A stretch of 9,040 nt of DNA from Nitrospirota bacterium (GTDB taxonomy: Bacteria; Nitrospirota; Thermodesulfovibrionia; Thermodesulfovibrionales; UBA6898), in NCBI GenBank assembly GCA_029858145.1, contig JAOUFP010000084.1, positions 1-9,040 on the forward strand, read 5' to 3'. Within the stretch, counting starts at the first letter, position 1. The number at the start of each line of letters is the position of its first letter. Below the pieces are notes generated by a model. That model did not search any database, was not told the origin of the DNA, and saw only the letters and a list, made by a program, of their open reading frames with translations. Below are positions 1 to 6,856 of this stretch, piece after piece. The translations under genes and the position numbers were made by a program.

Positions 1-2863
1 CCTGCTCCCGCCTTATCTCCCTGCCGTCCTTCCGCCTGAAGTATTCCGCCAGCTCTTCATGTCCGATTAGGCCGGTGGCCGCCGCAAGAATTTCTTCATC
101 AGGATAATCGGCCCCGGTCTCTTCCTTGACCCGCTTTATACTATTGAGCAGTTCTGTTTTATATCCGTCTCCAGAGTACTCGACATAAAACAACACTCTG
201 TGGATGAATTCTCCCCTCCGTCTTTCCTCAAGGTTTATGCTTTTTTCAGGACCGGCATGATACTCCGTGCGTACGTGAGAATGCCGCACAGAGAAGGCCT
301 GCGCGGCCTCGGCCTTTTCAGCCCGCCTTCTGTGAGGCTTGTCCGCGGGAGGATAGTCCTGAAGCGGAAGCAGGTCAAAGGGATACCCGTCGCTTCTGCC
401 CCTGACGCCTATCACGTAGAGTTCCTCCTTGGGCCGGGTAAATCCGACATAGAGGCTGTTCAGCCTGTTGACCTTCTCCCTTATGGTTTCTTCCCGGTAT
501 AACGCCTCAAAGGCAGGAGCACTTTTCACTATATCCCTGGTTATCCTCAGCAGGGAGGCTTCTTCTCCGTCATCGACCACGATATAGTCGAACCCCTTGC
601 TCCTCTCTTCGTAGAGCACTGCGATTACCACCGGGAAGCCCAGACCCTTGGCCTTATGAGTGGTCATCACATGCACGGCATCCATGTTTTTCGGGACATT
701 CATGTTCCATTCTGTTTCGCCGCTCTCGCCATTGCCCGCAAAGCCGAGAAAGTCTCTCAGGCTGTTGTATCCCGCGCCCTCAAAATCCTTGACGACTTCG
801 AGAATCTTGACAAGGGTCGCCTCTTCATCTTCCAGAATCACAAAGACCCTGAAGACATTGAATATCTCGGTAACAAGGTCGTAAAGAGGAAGATATCCCG
901 ACGCCCTGAAAAGTCCGGCAAAATACGTTTCCCAGAGGACCTTGAATTCATCCCGGAAGGCCTTGTAAAGAGGGAGGTTTTTTTTCTGTGTAATGAAGAA
1001 TTCCCTGAATCTTTCTGTTGCTTCTCCCGTCATATGCGCAGAAGCTGTTTTGGCGAAGATATCTCCCAAAACAAAGGAAGCAAAGGAGAGGTCGTCGGTG
1101 GGTGAAGAAAGAAAATTCAGAAGCGAAACGATCTCTCCGGTGATCTTTCTTCTCCTGATGTCAAGGCTGCTGTATGAAATAAAGGGGATATCCTCTTCGT
1201 TCAACCACGCGGTAATCCTGACCGCATGCTCGTTTTTTTGCGTCAGTATCGCGATATCCCGGTACCCGTATCCCCGTGCGCGCAACTCCTTTACCAGTTC
1301 CTGGATCTTTACCCTTTCAGGCGGTTCCTCATCATTCCTGTCAAAAACAGTGACTTCCGCATATCCCTGGCTGTCCAATCCCTCCCTGACCTTCTGCACG
1401 AAGTCTGTCAAGCCGCTTCTTTGCCCCGCTTCACTGTATGCATCGCTCTTCGCGACAATTTCTTTAAACACCTTGTCGTTGAACCCGAGTATCTTCCCCA
1501 GGCTCCGGTAATTGACTTCGAGCTCCCGCACCGCGTATTCGGCGGAAGGGAACGGGCTCTGGGATTCAAACGTTTTCATGATAGTATAATCCGCGGCACG
1601 GAAGCCGTAGATCGCCTGCTTGGTGTCCCCGACAACAAAGGCGCTCCCTTTCTGGGAAAGAGAATTCTCGATCAGGGGAAAGAGGTTTCTCCACTGAACA
1701 GGAGACGTATCCTGAAATTCGTCGATAAGAAAATGCGCTATGGTCTCCCCCATGCGGAAGTAGACGTCAGGGACCATCTCGCGGTTGAGATATTCGGCAA
1801 GGTTCCTGTTGATGTCCTCGATGAATACCTTGCCCTGCCTTCTTTTCGTAACTTCAATCATCCTGCTGAATTGCTCGTACACCTTCAGGTAAGGCGCAAA
1901 GCACGAACGCACATAGAAGGATGTGTACAGACCGATCATATCAGCGATTTCCGACCACTTCCCTGTTATCTGCCCATAGAAATCCTCTGCAATGCTGTCG
2001 GCCTTTTTCACCTTGTTTACCGGCGGTGTCTTTAATCCCTTCCCGATGAGATCGGCAAATCTTCCTTCCCTCACGGAAGAGAGGATTCCCTTATAGGTCG
2101 ACTTCCCGCTCCGCTCCAGACCGGATTTGAAGATCAGGACTTCCATATCTTCAAGGGTCTCCCTTATCTTTTCCTTTATCACCGCCGTTTCGGCAGTAAA
2201 CTCTTCAATCCTCGGTTTTTTGCCTGTGGCGGCAAGCTTCCGGTATATCTTTTTGATCTCATCGAGAAGAGATGCTGACGGTTCCCACAGGTAGGCAGCA
2301 TCTTTTCTTTTATTTTCGTTCAGCACTGCTATCACGGTATCGAAGAGTACGGCCTCAGCCGTCCCCTCTTTCACGTTTCGCAAAAAAAGGTTGAAGGCAT
2401 ACTCCATGATCGCGTCATTATTCATGAGAATATCAAACTCCGGGTTATACCCGAAATCAATGGCAGAGGACTTGAAAACAGTCGTCATGAAACTGTCTAT
2501 GGTCCTGACCTGAAAATCAGGATAATTCTCAAGGATTTCCTCAATCATGCTCCCGCCCCTCTCCATCAGATATTCTCTGTCAAAGGAAGTGATTTCGGAA
2601 AATTCGGCGATGCTCTCCGGATCGCCAAAAGAGAGCGCTTTCAGCCATAAGAGAATTCTTTCTTTCATCTCTTTGGCCGCGTTATTGGAAAAGGTAACCG
2701 CCAGTATGTTTCTCAGACTGTTTTTGGGGATTGTGTCAGAGAGGATAAACTGGACGAATCTTTCCGTCAGGGTGCGTGTCTTGCCTGATCCCGCTGAGGC
2801 TTTCAGGACGATGAAGTGAGGGAAATGAAGGGTTGAGTCTCTTTCGAGAACTGATCTGTTCAT
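1..2863 (-). CDS. UvrD/Rep-family (AddA/RecB-like) helicase-nuclease, C-terminus cut by window edge
   Basis: A superfamily 1 ATP-dependent DNA helicase, probably the helicase-nuclease subunit of a double-strand-break resection enzyme of AddAB/RecBCD type. 954 codons are visible without a stop. Residues counted from the ATG at 2863: Walker A ASAGSGKT 22-29; motif Ia around 54-70 (LAVTFSNNAAKEM); Walker B DEFQD 381-385; motif III GDTKQAIYGFR 412-422; motif IV NYRS 451-454; motif V TTHKAKGLG 734-742; motif VI YVGFTRPKE 805-813. From residue 884 the sequence GEFIHRVL matches the first helix of the C-terminal PD-(D/E)xK nuclease of AddA/RecB proteins. The catalytic D and ExK residues would lie beyond the window, so nuclease activity is inferred. 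The start is fixed by an in-frame stop at 2890-2888 with no other ATG between. I see no Shine-Dalgarno. It follows the HD gene by 20 nt, so co-transcription is likely. No AddB-like partner is visible; it may lie further left. Confidence 0.9.
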   Translation of the reverse strand, partial: MNRSVLERDSTLHFPHFIVLKASAGSGKTRTLTERFVQFILSDTIPKNSLRNILAVTFSNNAAKEMKERILLWLKALSFGDPESIAEFSEITSFDREYLMERGGSMIEEILENYPDFQVRTIDSFMTTVFKSSAIDFGYNPEFDILMNNDAIMEYAFNLFLRNVKEGTAEAVLFDTVIAVLNENKRKDAAYLWEPSASLLDEIKKIYRKLAATGKKPRIEEFTAETAVIKEKIRETLEDMEVLIFKSGLERSGKSTYKGILSSVREGRFADLIGKGLKTPPVNKVKKADSIAEDFYGQITGKWSEIADMIGLYTSFYVRSCFAPYLKVYEQFSRMIEVTKRRQGKVFIEDINRNLAEYLNREMVPDVYFRMGETIAHFLIDEFQDTSPVQWRNLFPLIENSLSQKGSAFVVGDTKQAIYGFRAADYTIMKTFESQSPFPSAEYAVRELEVNYRSLGKILGFNDKVFKEIVAKSDAYSEAGQRSGLTDFVQKVREGLDSQGYAEVTVFDRNDEEPPERVKIQELVKELRARGYGYRDIAILTQKNEHAVRITAWLNEEDIPFISYSSLDIRRRKITGEIVSLLNFLSSPTDDLSFASFVLGDIFAKTASAHMTGEATERFREFFITQKKNLPLYKAFRDEFKVLWETYFAGLFRASGYLPLYDLVTEIFNVFRVFVILEDEEATLVKILEVVKDFEGAGYNSLRDFLGFAGNGESGETEWNMNVPKNMDAVHVMTTHKAKGLGFPVVIAVLYEERSKGFDYIVVDDGEEASLLRITRDIVKSAPAFEALYREETIREKVNRLNSLYVGFTRPKEELYVIGVRGRSDGYPFDLLPLQDYPPADKPHRRRAEKAEAAQAFSVRHSHVRTEYHAGPEKSINLEERRRGEFIHRVLFYVEYSGDGYKTELLNSIKRVKEETGADYPDEEILAAATGLIGHEELAEYFRRKDGREIRREQ

Positions 2864-2883
2864 TCGAGATATGCTAGAGCCAT

Positions 2884-4071
2884 TCAGTCAAAGTCCGCAT
2901 AGATCTCCCCGAAGTTGATGCCTGCTATGGTGGCCCTTCCGTAAGTGTCCTTGAAGGAAAGCTTCGCCTCCTGGAATTCACGGCTGTAGCTTCCGTTCCT
3001 GATCGCCACATAGGCTTCTATGAACGCGGCGAGGCTGTCTGCCGCCTTCACGAGCTCGCCGTCGCGGGGATTAAAGATGTCTTCGTTGTACCGCTCGCTG
3101 ATCTCATCGCTGCCCAGTTTTTTCCGCCTTCCCCTGAGTGTTACGATGCTGTCAAATTCCTTCTCGGTAAACGTCCGCACATCCTTGTGCCACTCTTTCG
3201 GGATAAGGCCGTAGACCTCTTTCTCCATCTGTTCTTTTTCATACTGTTTTATCAGATCGCTCAACCCCTCAACAGATCTCTTTACAGGAGAAATGATATC
3301 TCTCGTGAGCACTTCAGGGAGATCATGAAACAGCCCGGTCAAATAATTATTAACGCACCTTCTGTCGCACGCTTTGATCTCAAGGGAAAAGAGGTATGAC
3401 AGGACAGCGACAAAAAGTGAATGCCCGATGACAGAAGTCTTCGGAACCCGATGAAGGTTCGCCCATCTCGCCTGGAATCTGAGCTGCCCGCATAAATCGA
3501 TGAAGTCCCTGTACCGTGCCTCTTCCTTCATCAGGATCATACCTTTAAGGTCCGCGTAATGCTCCTGTTTTTTTTGCAGATCCTGTTTTATCGCGGCAAT
3601 CTCATATCCCTCAGGGTTTGCCCGCTCTATGATATCGAATTCCCATTTCGTAGCGTAAAAGTGGGAAGCGCTCAATATTTTCTTATTGATGCTGCCGGCG
3701 GAATTATGGAAATACGCTTTGAACCGCCGGCAGAAATCCTTCCCCAGCGGAGAGATGATCGGCTCGATCTCTTTATACACCCAATCATTCAGCTTCTTAT
3801 ACTTTTCCCTGTCCTCCTTGATCTTGTAAAAGATCGGCGGTTTCAGGTCGGTTATGACAAGCCGCTGAAGAAGCTCGAAGATCCCCCCTTCTATCACCTC
3901 GATCCAGCTGAAGCCGGGGGTAGACTCTTCGAACTTTCCGAGGAAAAAAACGATCACCATTTTGTGCGCCTGCTTGTCGAGCTCCACCAGCTCCACAGGC
4001 CGCACCTTGTCATTCCACCTCTGCATGTAAGCCGCATCGAATATCTTAAGTATCAGTGCTTTTCTTATCAT
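2884..4071 (-). CDS. HD-domain phosphohydrolase, YfbR-like 5'-nucleotidase C-terminal half
   Basis: A 395-residue soluble protein. The C-terminal half carries the metal-binding HD pattern in the arrangement of the YfbR 5'-deoxynucleotidases: H217 in a VIGHSLFVA helix, H249-D250 followed by LPEVLTRD (like the HD-x-x-E-VLT-D stretch of YfbR) and SPVK at 261-264, then the last ligand D345 in VKAADSLAAFIEAY. That family hydrolyses deoxynucleoside 5'-monophosphates, so a nucleotide pool role is a family-based inference. Residues 1 to about 185 have no domain I recognise. They contain no membrane segment, and 160-185 is charged and probably helical, perhaps a linker. YfbR itself is only about 200 residues, so the N-terminal half is extra. 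The gene leads a minus-strand pair with the helicase and is divergent from the respiratory operon. No Shine-Dalgarno is visible before the ATG. The HD call is firm; the substrate is not. Confidence 0.85.
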   Translation of the reverse strand: MIRKALILKIFDAAYMQRWNDKVRPVELVELDKQAHKMVIVFFLGKFEESTPGFSWIEVIEGGIFELLQRLVITDLKPPIFYKIKEDREKYKKLNDWVYKEIEPIISPLGKDFCRRFKAYFHNSAGSINKKILSASHFYATKWEFDIIERANPEGYEIAAIKQDLQKKQEHYADLKGMILMKEEARYRDFIDLCGQLRFQARWANLHRVPKTSVIGHSLFVAVLSYLFSLEIKACDRRCVNNYLTGLFHDLPEVLTRDIISPVKRSVEGLSDLIKQYEKEQMEKEVYGLIPKEWHKDVRTFTEKEFDSIVTLRGRRKKLGSDEISERYNEDIFNPRDGELVKAADSLAAFIEAYVAIRNGSYSREFQEAKLSFKDTYGRATIAGINFGEIYADFD

Positions 4072-4226
4072 GCGAATAGTCTAATCATATATCCCTTAAC
4101 TTGCAATACGGATTTCTGGAATGCTCATCCCTCAGGAATATGCAGGACATTTGCAAATGCATGCTCGTTTCAGAATCTTCATTTCCCATTCATATTTTCT
4201 TCAAAGAAATGTCTTTAACTATACAT
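4072..4226. promoter_or_regulatory. Divergent intergenic region between the HD gene and the respiratory operon
   Basis: This AT-rich stretch must hold control signals for two divergent transcripts unless the operon is read from further upstream. It contains two copies of the palindrome TTGCAA, at 4101-4106 and 4151-4156, exactly 50 nt apart. It also contains the short inverted repeat TTCTTCAAAGAA (4197-4208) ending just before an alternative ATG at 4209. I found no convincing plus-strand -35/-10 pair and no clear regulator box. The reading frame of the downstream gene stays open back to an ATG at 4101, but the extra residues do not look like a signal peptide, so the region is treated as non-coding. 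Confidence 0.4.
4078..4106 (-). promoter_or_regulatory. Weak candidate promoter for the HD gene
   Basis: On the minus strand TTGCAA (4106-4101) is followed after exactly 17 nt by TAGACT (4083-4078). Each matches the sigma70 consensus at 4 of 6 positions. A better -10, TATGAT (4089-4084), overlaps but has no matching -35. With the TAGACT box, transcription would begin at or next to the ATG, giving a near-leaderless mRNA, which fits the absence of a Shine-Dalgarno. This is pattern matching only. Confidence 0.2.
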
Positions 4227-4799
4227 ATGAGAAGACAAAATGCATTGATTTATTCAGGATGGTTTATTTTATCGATCCTATTAATTACCTGTGTTGCGTA
4301 TGCGCACGACCTTGTATGGCCAGGCGAAAAGCTGAAAGTCCTTTATCCGCAGGCAGATTCATTTGAGCAGAAGAACCTCTATGTTTCTGATGAGCAAAAG
4401 GCTGCTCTTGAAAGAAAACTGGATGGCAGACTGCCTGAAGAGGATCTTAAGCCGTCGATATACTTTGCTGTTGTCAAACCCGGTCCTGATGCCCCTCCCC
4501 GAAAAGCAGCTGCAATAATGTTTGTCGATGCATACGGCGAAGGAGGCAAAATTGAGATAGGGATTGTGGTCAGCGGCAAAGGGGAACTTATGAAGATACA
4601 CCTGTTTGAAAACAAAGAGCCGGCAATAATAAACACGCCCGCCTTTCTCAAACAGTTTGAAAGCAGGAAGGCATCTGATTTTTTTAAAGTAGGGAGTGAT
4701 ATCACCGCTCCCCGCGGCGTGGAGAAATCCGCACAGGCGATCGCCTCCGGTGCGCGGAGAGGCCTTCTCATTATTGATGAGTTGTTCAGAAAGAAATGA
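4227..4799 (+). CDS. Exported FMN-binding-domain-like protein with degenerate flavinylation motif
   Basis: A 190-residue protein with a Sec signal peptide: a basic MRRQ start, a hydrophobic core at about 12-24, and probable cleavage after AYA (24-26). The mature part resembles small exported FMN-binding proteins related to NosR/RnfG: an EKLKVLYPQAD helix (34-44), a DEQ segment (55-57), a beta region with GKIEIGIVVSGKGELMKIHLFEN (107-129), then TPAFLKQF (137-144) and FKVGSDI (153-159). In relatives the final motif is D-I-x-A-x-S-G-A-T, where ApbE attaches FMN to the Thr. Here the aligned residues are RGVE (163-166), so the acceptor Thr is Glu166. Covalent flavin is therefore unlikely; the protein may bind flavin non-covalently or be structural. 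ATGs at 4209 and 4101 are alternative starts and none has a Shine-Dalgarno; 4227 gives the cleanest signal peptide. It overlaps the next gene by 4 nt (ATGA), so the two are translationally coupled. Confidence 0.75.
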   Translation: MRRQNALIYSGWFILSILLITCVAYAHDLVWPGEKLKVLYPQADSFEQKNLYVSDEQKAALERKLDGRLPEEDLKPSIYFAVVKPGPDAPPRKAAAIMFVDAYGEGGKIEIGIVVSGKGELMKIHLFENKEPAIINTPAFLKQFESRKASDFFKVGSDITAPRGVEKSAQAIASGARRGLLIIDELFRKK

Positions 4800-6856
4800 A
4801 AAAAATACTCGTAATCATTTTTGTCTTTGCCTCGATAGTATCCACGGGTCAATACGCCGCCGGATCTGAGGGCCATGACCATGCTTATTCAGCGAATGTC
4901 TTCAGAATAAACGGCGCTGAGGTGAACCTCGGGATGGACCCTGCGAATTACCAACAGGGGATAACGCCGAAGGCTGTCGTCATGCTGAAAGATTCCATGT
5001 CAGGCGCAGCCATCTACGACGCGGAACTCTATATCAGACTTGAAACAGAAGCGCCGATGGACCAAGGGAGCCACCGGATTACTCCACCGTCTGCAAAAGG
5101 GAGTAGCGGTGACGGACTCGATTTCGGGGATTCCATGGATATGGCAGCGACGCCATCGACAGCCGACCTTTCGGGCTTTAAGAGGTTACTGCCCCAGCAG
5201 ATGGCCGGGATGTTCGGGGTGGATTACCCTCTCCCCGGAAAAGGAGAATATGCATTCACCCTTGCCGTAAAGTCCCTTGGCGGGCAGACATTTGCGGCCC
5301 CTCTCATATACGGCGGCAGGATCTCATATCAGGAGAAATCGAAGGCCTCCTTCTACAGAATGCTCTTTGTATTAGGCAGCATTTTCCTGAGCGGTCTCAT
5401 CGCGGCATTCATCCTTTATCAAAGGAGAACCCTCAGGCTGGAAGCAGGCCAGAAACTGAACCTGCTCGATATCCCTAGGTTGAGGCGTTTTTTAAAGTCT
5501 TCATGGTTCCAGCCGGTGTTCCAGATCCCTGTACTTCTCATATTCCTCGTCATCATAGCTGCGGGCCTTTTCGACATTCAGCAGGGCGACAGGAATATCG
5601 CGACACTTCTCATGTGGACCATATGGTGGGCGGCTATTATCTTCACCTTCGTCTTTGTCGGAAGAATATGGTGTATGATGTGCCCCTTCGGGGCTGTACA
5701 GGACTGGATCGGACGGCTCTTAAGCTTGAACCGAAACTTTCCAAAGTCCACGCGTAACATCTATCTTTCAAGCGTCATATTTTTCGGACTTACCTGGTGG
5801 GACAGTTATAGCGGCATTGTCAACAGACCCTCACTTACTGCCTGGCTTCTTATCGGCTTTTTCATCGTGGCTTCCGGCATGGCGGTGGTTTTTAAAGGAA
5901 GGGCTTTCTGCAGGTATGTCTGTCCTATCGGGGGTCTGATAGGCATATATTCGATGTTCAGTCCCGTAGAACTCAGAAACAAGTGTCTGGAGGTCTGCAG
6001 AGGACACAAGGTGAAAGAGTGCATCAGGGGGACCGACAGGAGTCATCCCTGTCCAATGTTTGTAACGCCCATGACGCTTGACCGGAACAACTATTGCAAC
6101 TTTTGCAGCGAGTGCATCAAGTCCTGCTCTCAGGACAATATCGTCATACGGTTCAGAAGTTTTGCGAAAGACCTCTGGGTCTCCTCCAAAGGCTATCTCG
6201 ATGAGGCGCTGCTTGCCATGGTACTGGTAGGGGTCACCATCGTCGTTACCGGTGAGATGGTAGCCCCCTGGCACGGGTGGATGGACACGGTCGGCAGAAT
6301 CCTGCCCTTTGACGCTCTCGGGATACTCTCGCATGCCGCCCGGGAAAAGATAACCTTTCTGTTCGTTATGAGCGCGGGCTCTCTCATCATTCCTTCGCTT
6401 CTCCTTCTTCTGGCCAGCCTGATAGTCAATAAAGGCACGGGGCCGGACTCTCCCCTGTCACTGAAAGCCACATTCGTCCAATTCGCTTACATGTTCATCC
6501 CGGTAGGGCTTTCCATGCACCTTGCGCACAACATTAATCATCTCTTTAAGGAGGGGCCGGAGATCATCCCTGCGATCGAACGGGTAATGAACATGTTTGC
6601 GGGAACCGGAGAACCTGACTGGACCGTAACGCCTCTCATGGGGGCCGAATCAATATTCTGGCTCCAGATGGTCATCATTTTTATCATGAACATCTTCTCG
6701 CTCTATGCAGGATACCGGATAGCGGTCAGGTATTACGGAAATAAGGCCCTCAGGGCATTCATACCCATGGCAGTCCTCGTAGTACTGCTCATCGCCATAA
6801 ACGCGTTCATCCTTGGACAGCCGATGGCCATGAGGCATATCCATGGAGGAGGCTGA
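4796..6856 (+). CDS. Polyferredoxin-type membrane protein (NosR/NapH/CcoG-like) with periplasmic N-terminal domain
   Basis: A 686-residue inner-membrane electron-transfer protein. Residues 1-23 form a signal peptide or anchor. Residues 24-180 look like an exported beta-rich domain with His at 27 and 29 and a Met-containing, low-complexity insertion at about 88-140. Membrane helices are likely near 187-209, 241-259, 270-290, 345-366, 470-488, 520-543, 560-578, 620-641 and 655-675. Twelve cysteines suffice for three [4Fe-4S] clusters: C293-x2-C296-P, C372-x3-C376-P, C397/C401/C409/C419, and C434-x2-C437-x2-C440-x3-C444. The two C...CP motifs after GR are typical of the NosR/NapH/CcoG group, although the first has two spacer residues instead of the usual three. 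A helix end carries H575, H578 and H582 on one face, and the C-terminus ends QPMAMRHIH followed by three Gly, possible haem or metal ligands. It is coupled to genes on both sides. The likely role is moving electrons across or along the membrane to the exported partners; the substrate is unknown. Confidence 0.85.
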   Translation: MKKILVIIFVFASIVSTGQYAAGSEGHDHAYSANVFRINGAEVNLGMDPANYQQGITPKAVVMLKDSMSGAAIYDAELYIRLETEAPMDQGSHRITPPSAKGSSGDGLDFGDSMDMAATPSTADLSGFKRLLPQQMAGMFGVDYPLPGKGEYAFTLAVKSLGGQTFAAPLIYGGRISYQEKSKASFYRMLFVLGSIFLSGLIAAFILYQRRTLRLEAGQKLNLLDIPRLRRFLKSSWFQPVFQIPVLLIFLVIIAAGLFDIQQGDRNIATLLMWTIWWAAIIFTFVFVGRIWCMMCPFGAVQDWIGRLLSLNRNFPKSTRNIYLSSVIFFGLTWWDSYSGIVNRPSLTAWLLIGFFIVASGMAVVFKGRAFCRYVCPIGGLIGIYSMFSPVELRNKCLEVCRGHKVKECIRGTDRSHPCPMFVTPMTLDRNNYCNFCSECIKSCSQDNIVIRFRSFAKDLWVSSKGYLDEALLAMVLVGVTIVVTGEMVAPWHGWMDTVGRILPFDALGILSHAAREKITFLFVMSAGSLIIPSLLLLLASLIVNKGTGPDSPLSLKATFVQFAYMFIPVGLSMHLAHNINHLFKEGPEIIPAIERVMNMFAGTGEPDWTVTPLMGAESIFWLQMVIIFIMNIFSLYAGYRIAVRYYGNKALRAFIPMAVLVVLLIAINAFILGQPMAMRHIHGGG
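6845..6849 (+). promoter_or_regulatory. Ribosome binding site for the two-repeat exported protein, inside the preceding gene
   Basis: GGAGG lies 6 nt before the ATG at 6856, and a second GGAGG (6848-6852) overlaps it. Both sit in the last codons of the polyferredoxin gene, where they encode its Gly tail. The stop TGA (6854-6856) overlaps the ATG by one base, indicating coupled translation. Confidence 0.7.

Noticed and set aside
656..2035. Plus-strand open frames of 149, 172 and 269 codons
   Set aside because: They lie opposite the helicase gene, whose minus-strand frame shows every SF1 helicase motif. The plus-strand translations show no domain and have no ribosome site.
3559..4218. Plus-strand open frame of 219 codons
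   Set aside because: It overlaps the HD gene on the opposite strand, which has clear catalytic motifs. The plus-strand translation is featureless.
4101..4226. N-terminal extension of the FMN-like protein from the ATG at 4101
   Set aside because: The extra 42 residues would bury the signal peptide inside the protein and have no Shine-Dalgarno. ATG 4209 remains possible but adds only six residues.
4379..4882. Minus-strand open frame of 167 codons
   Set aside because: It is antisense to the signal-peptide-bearing FMN-like gene and shows no family motif.
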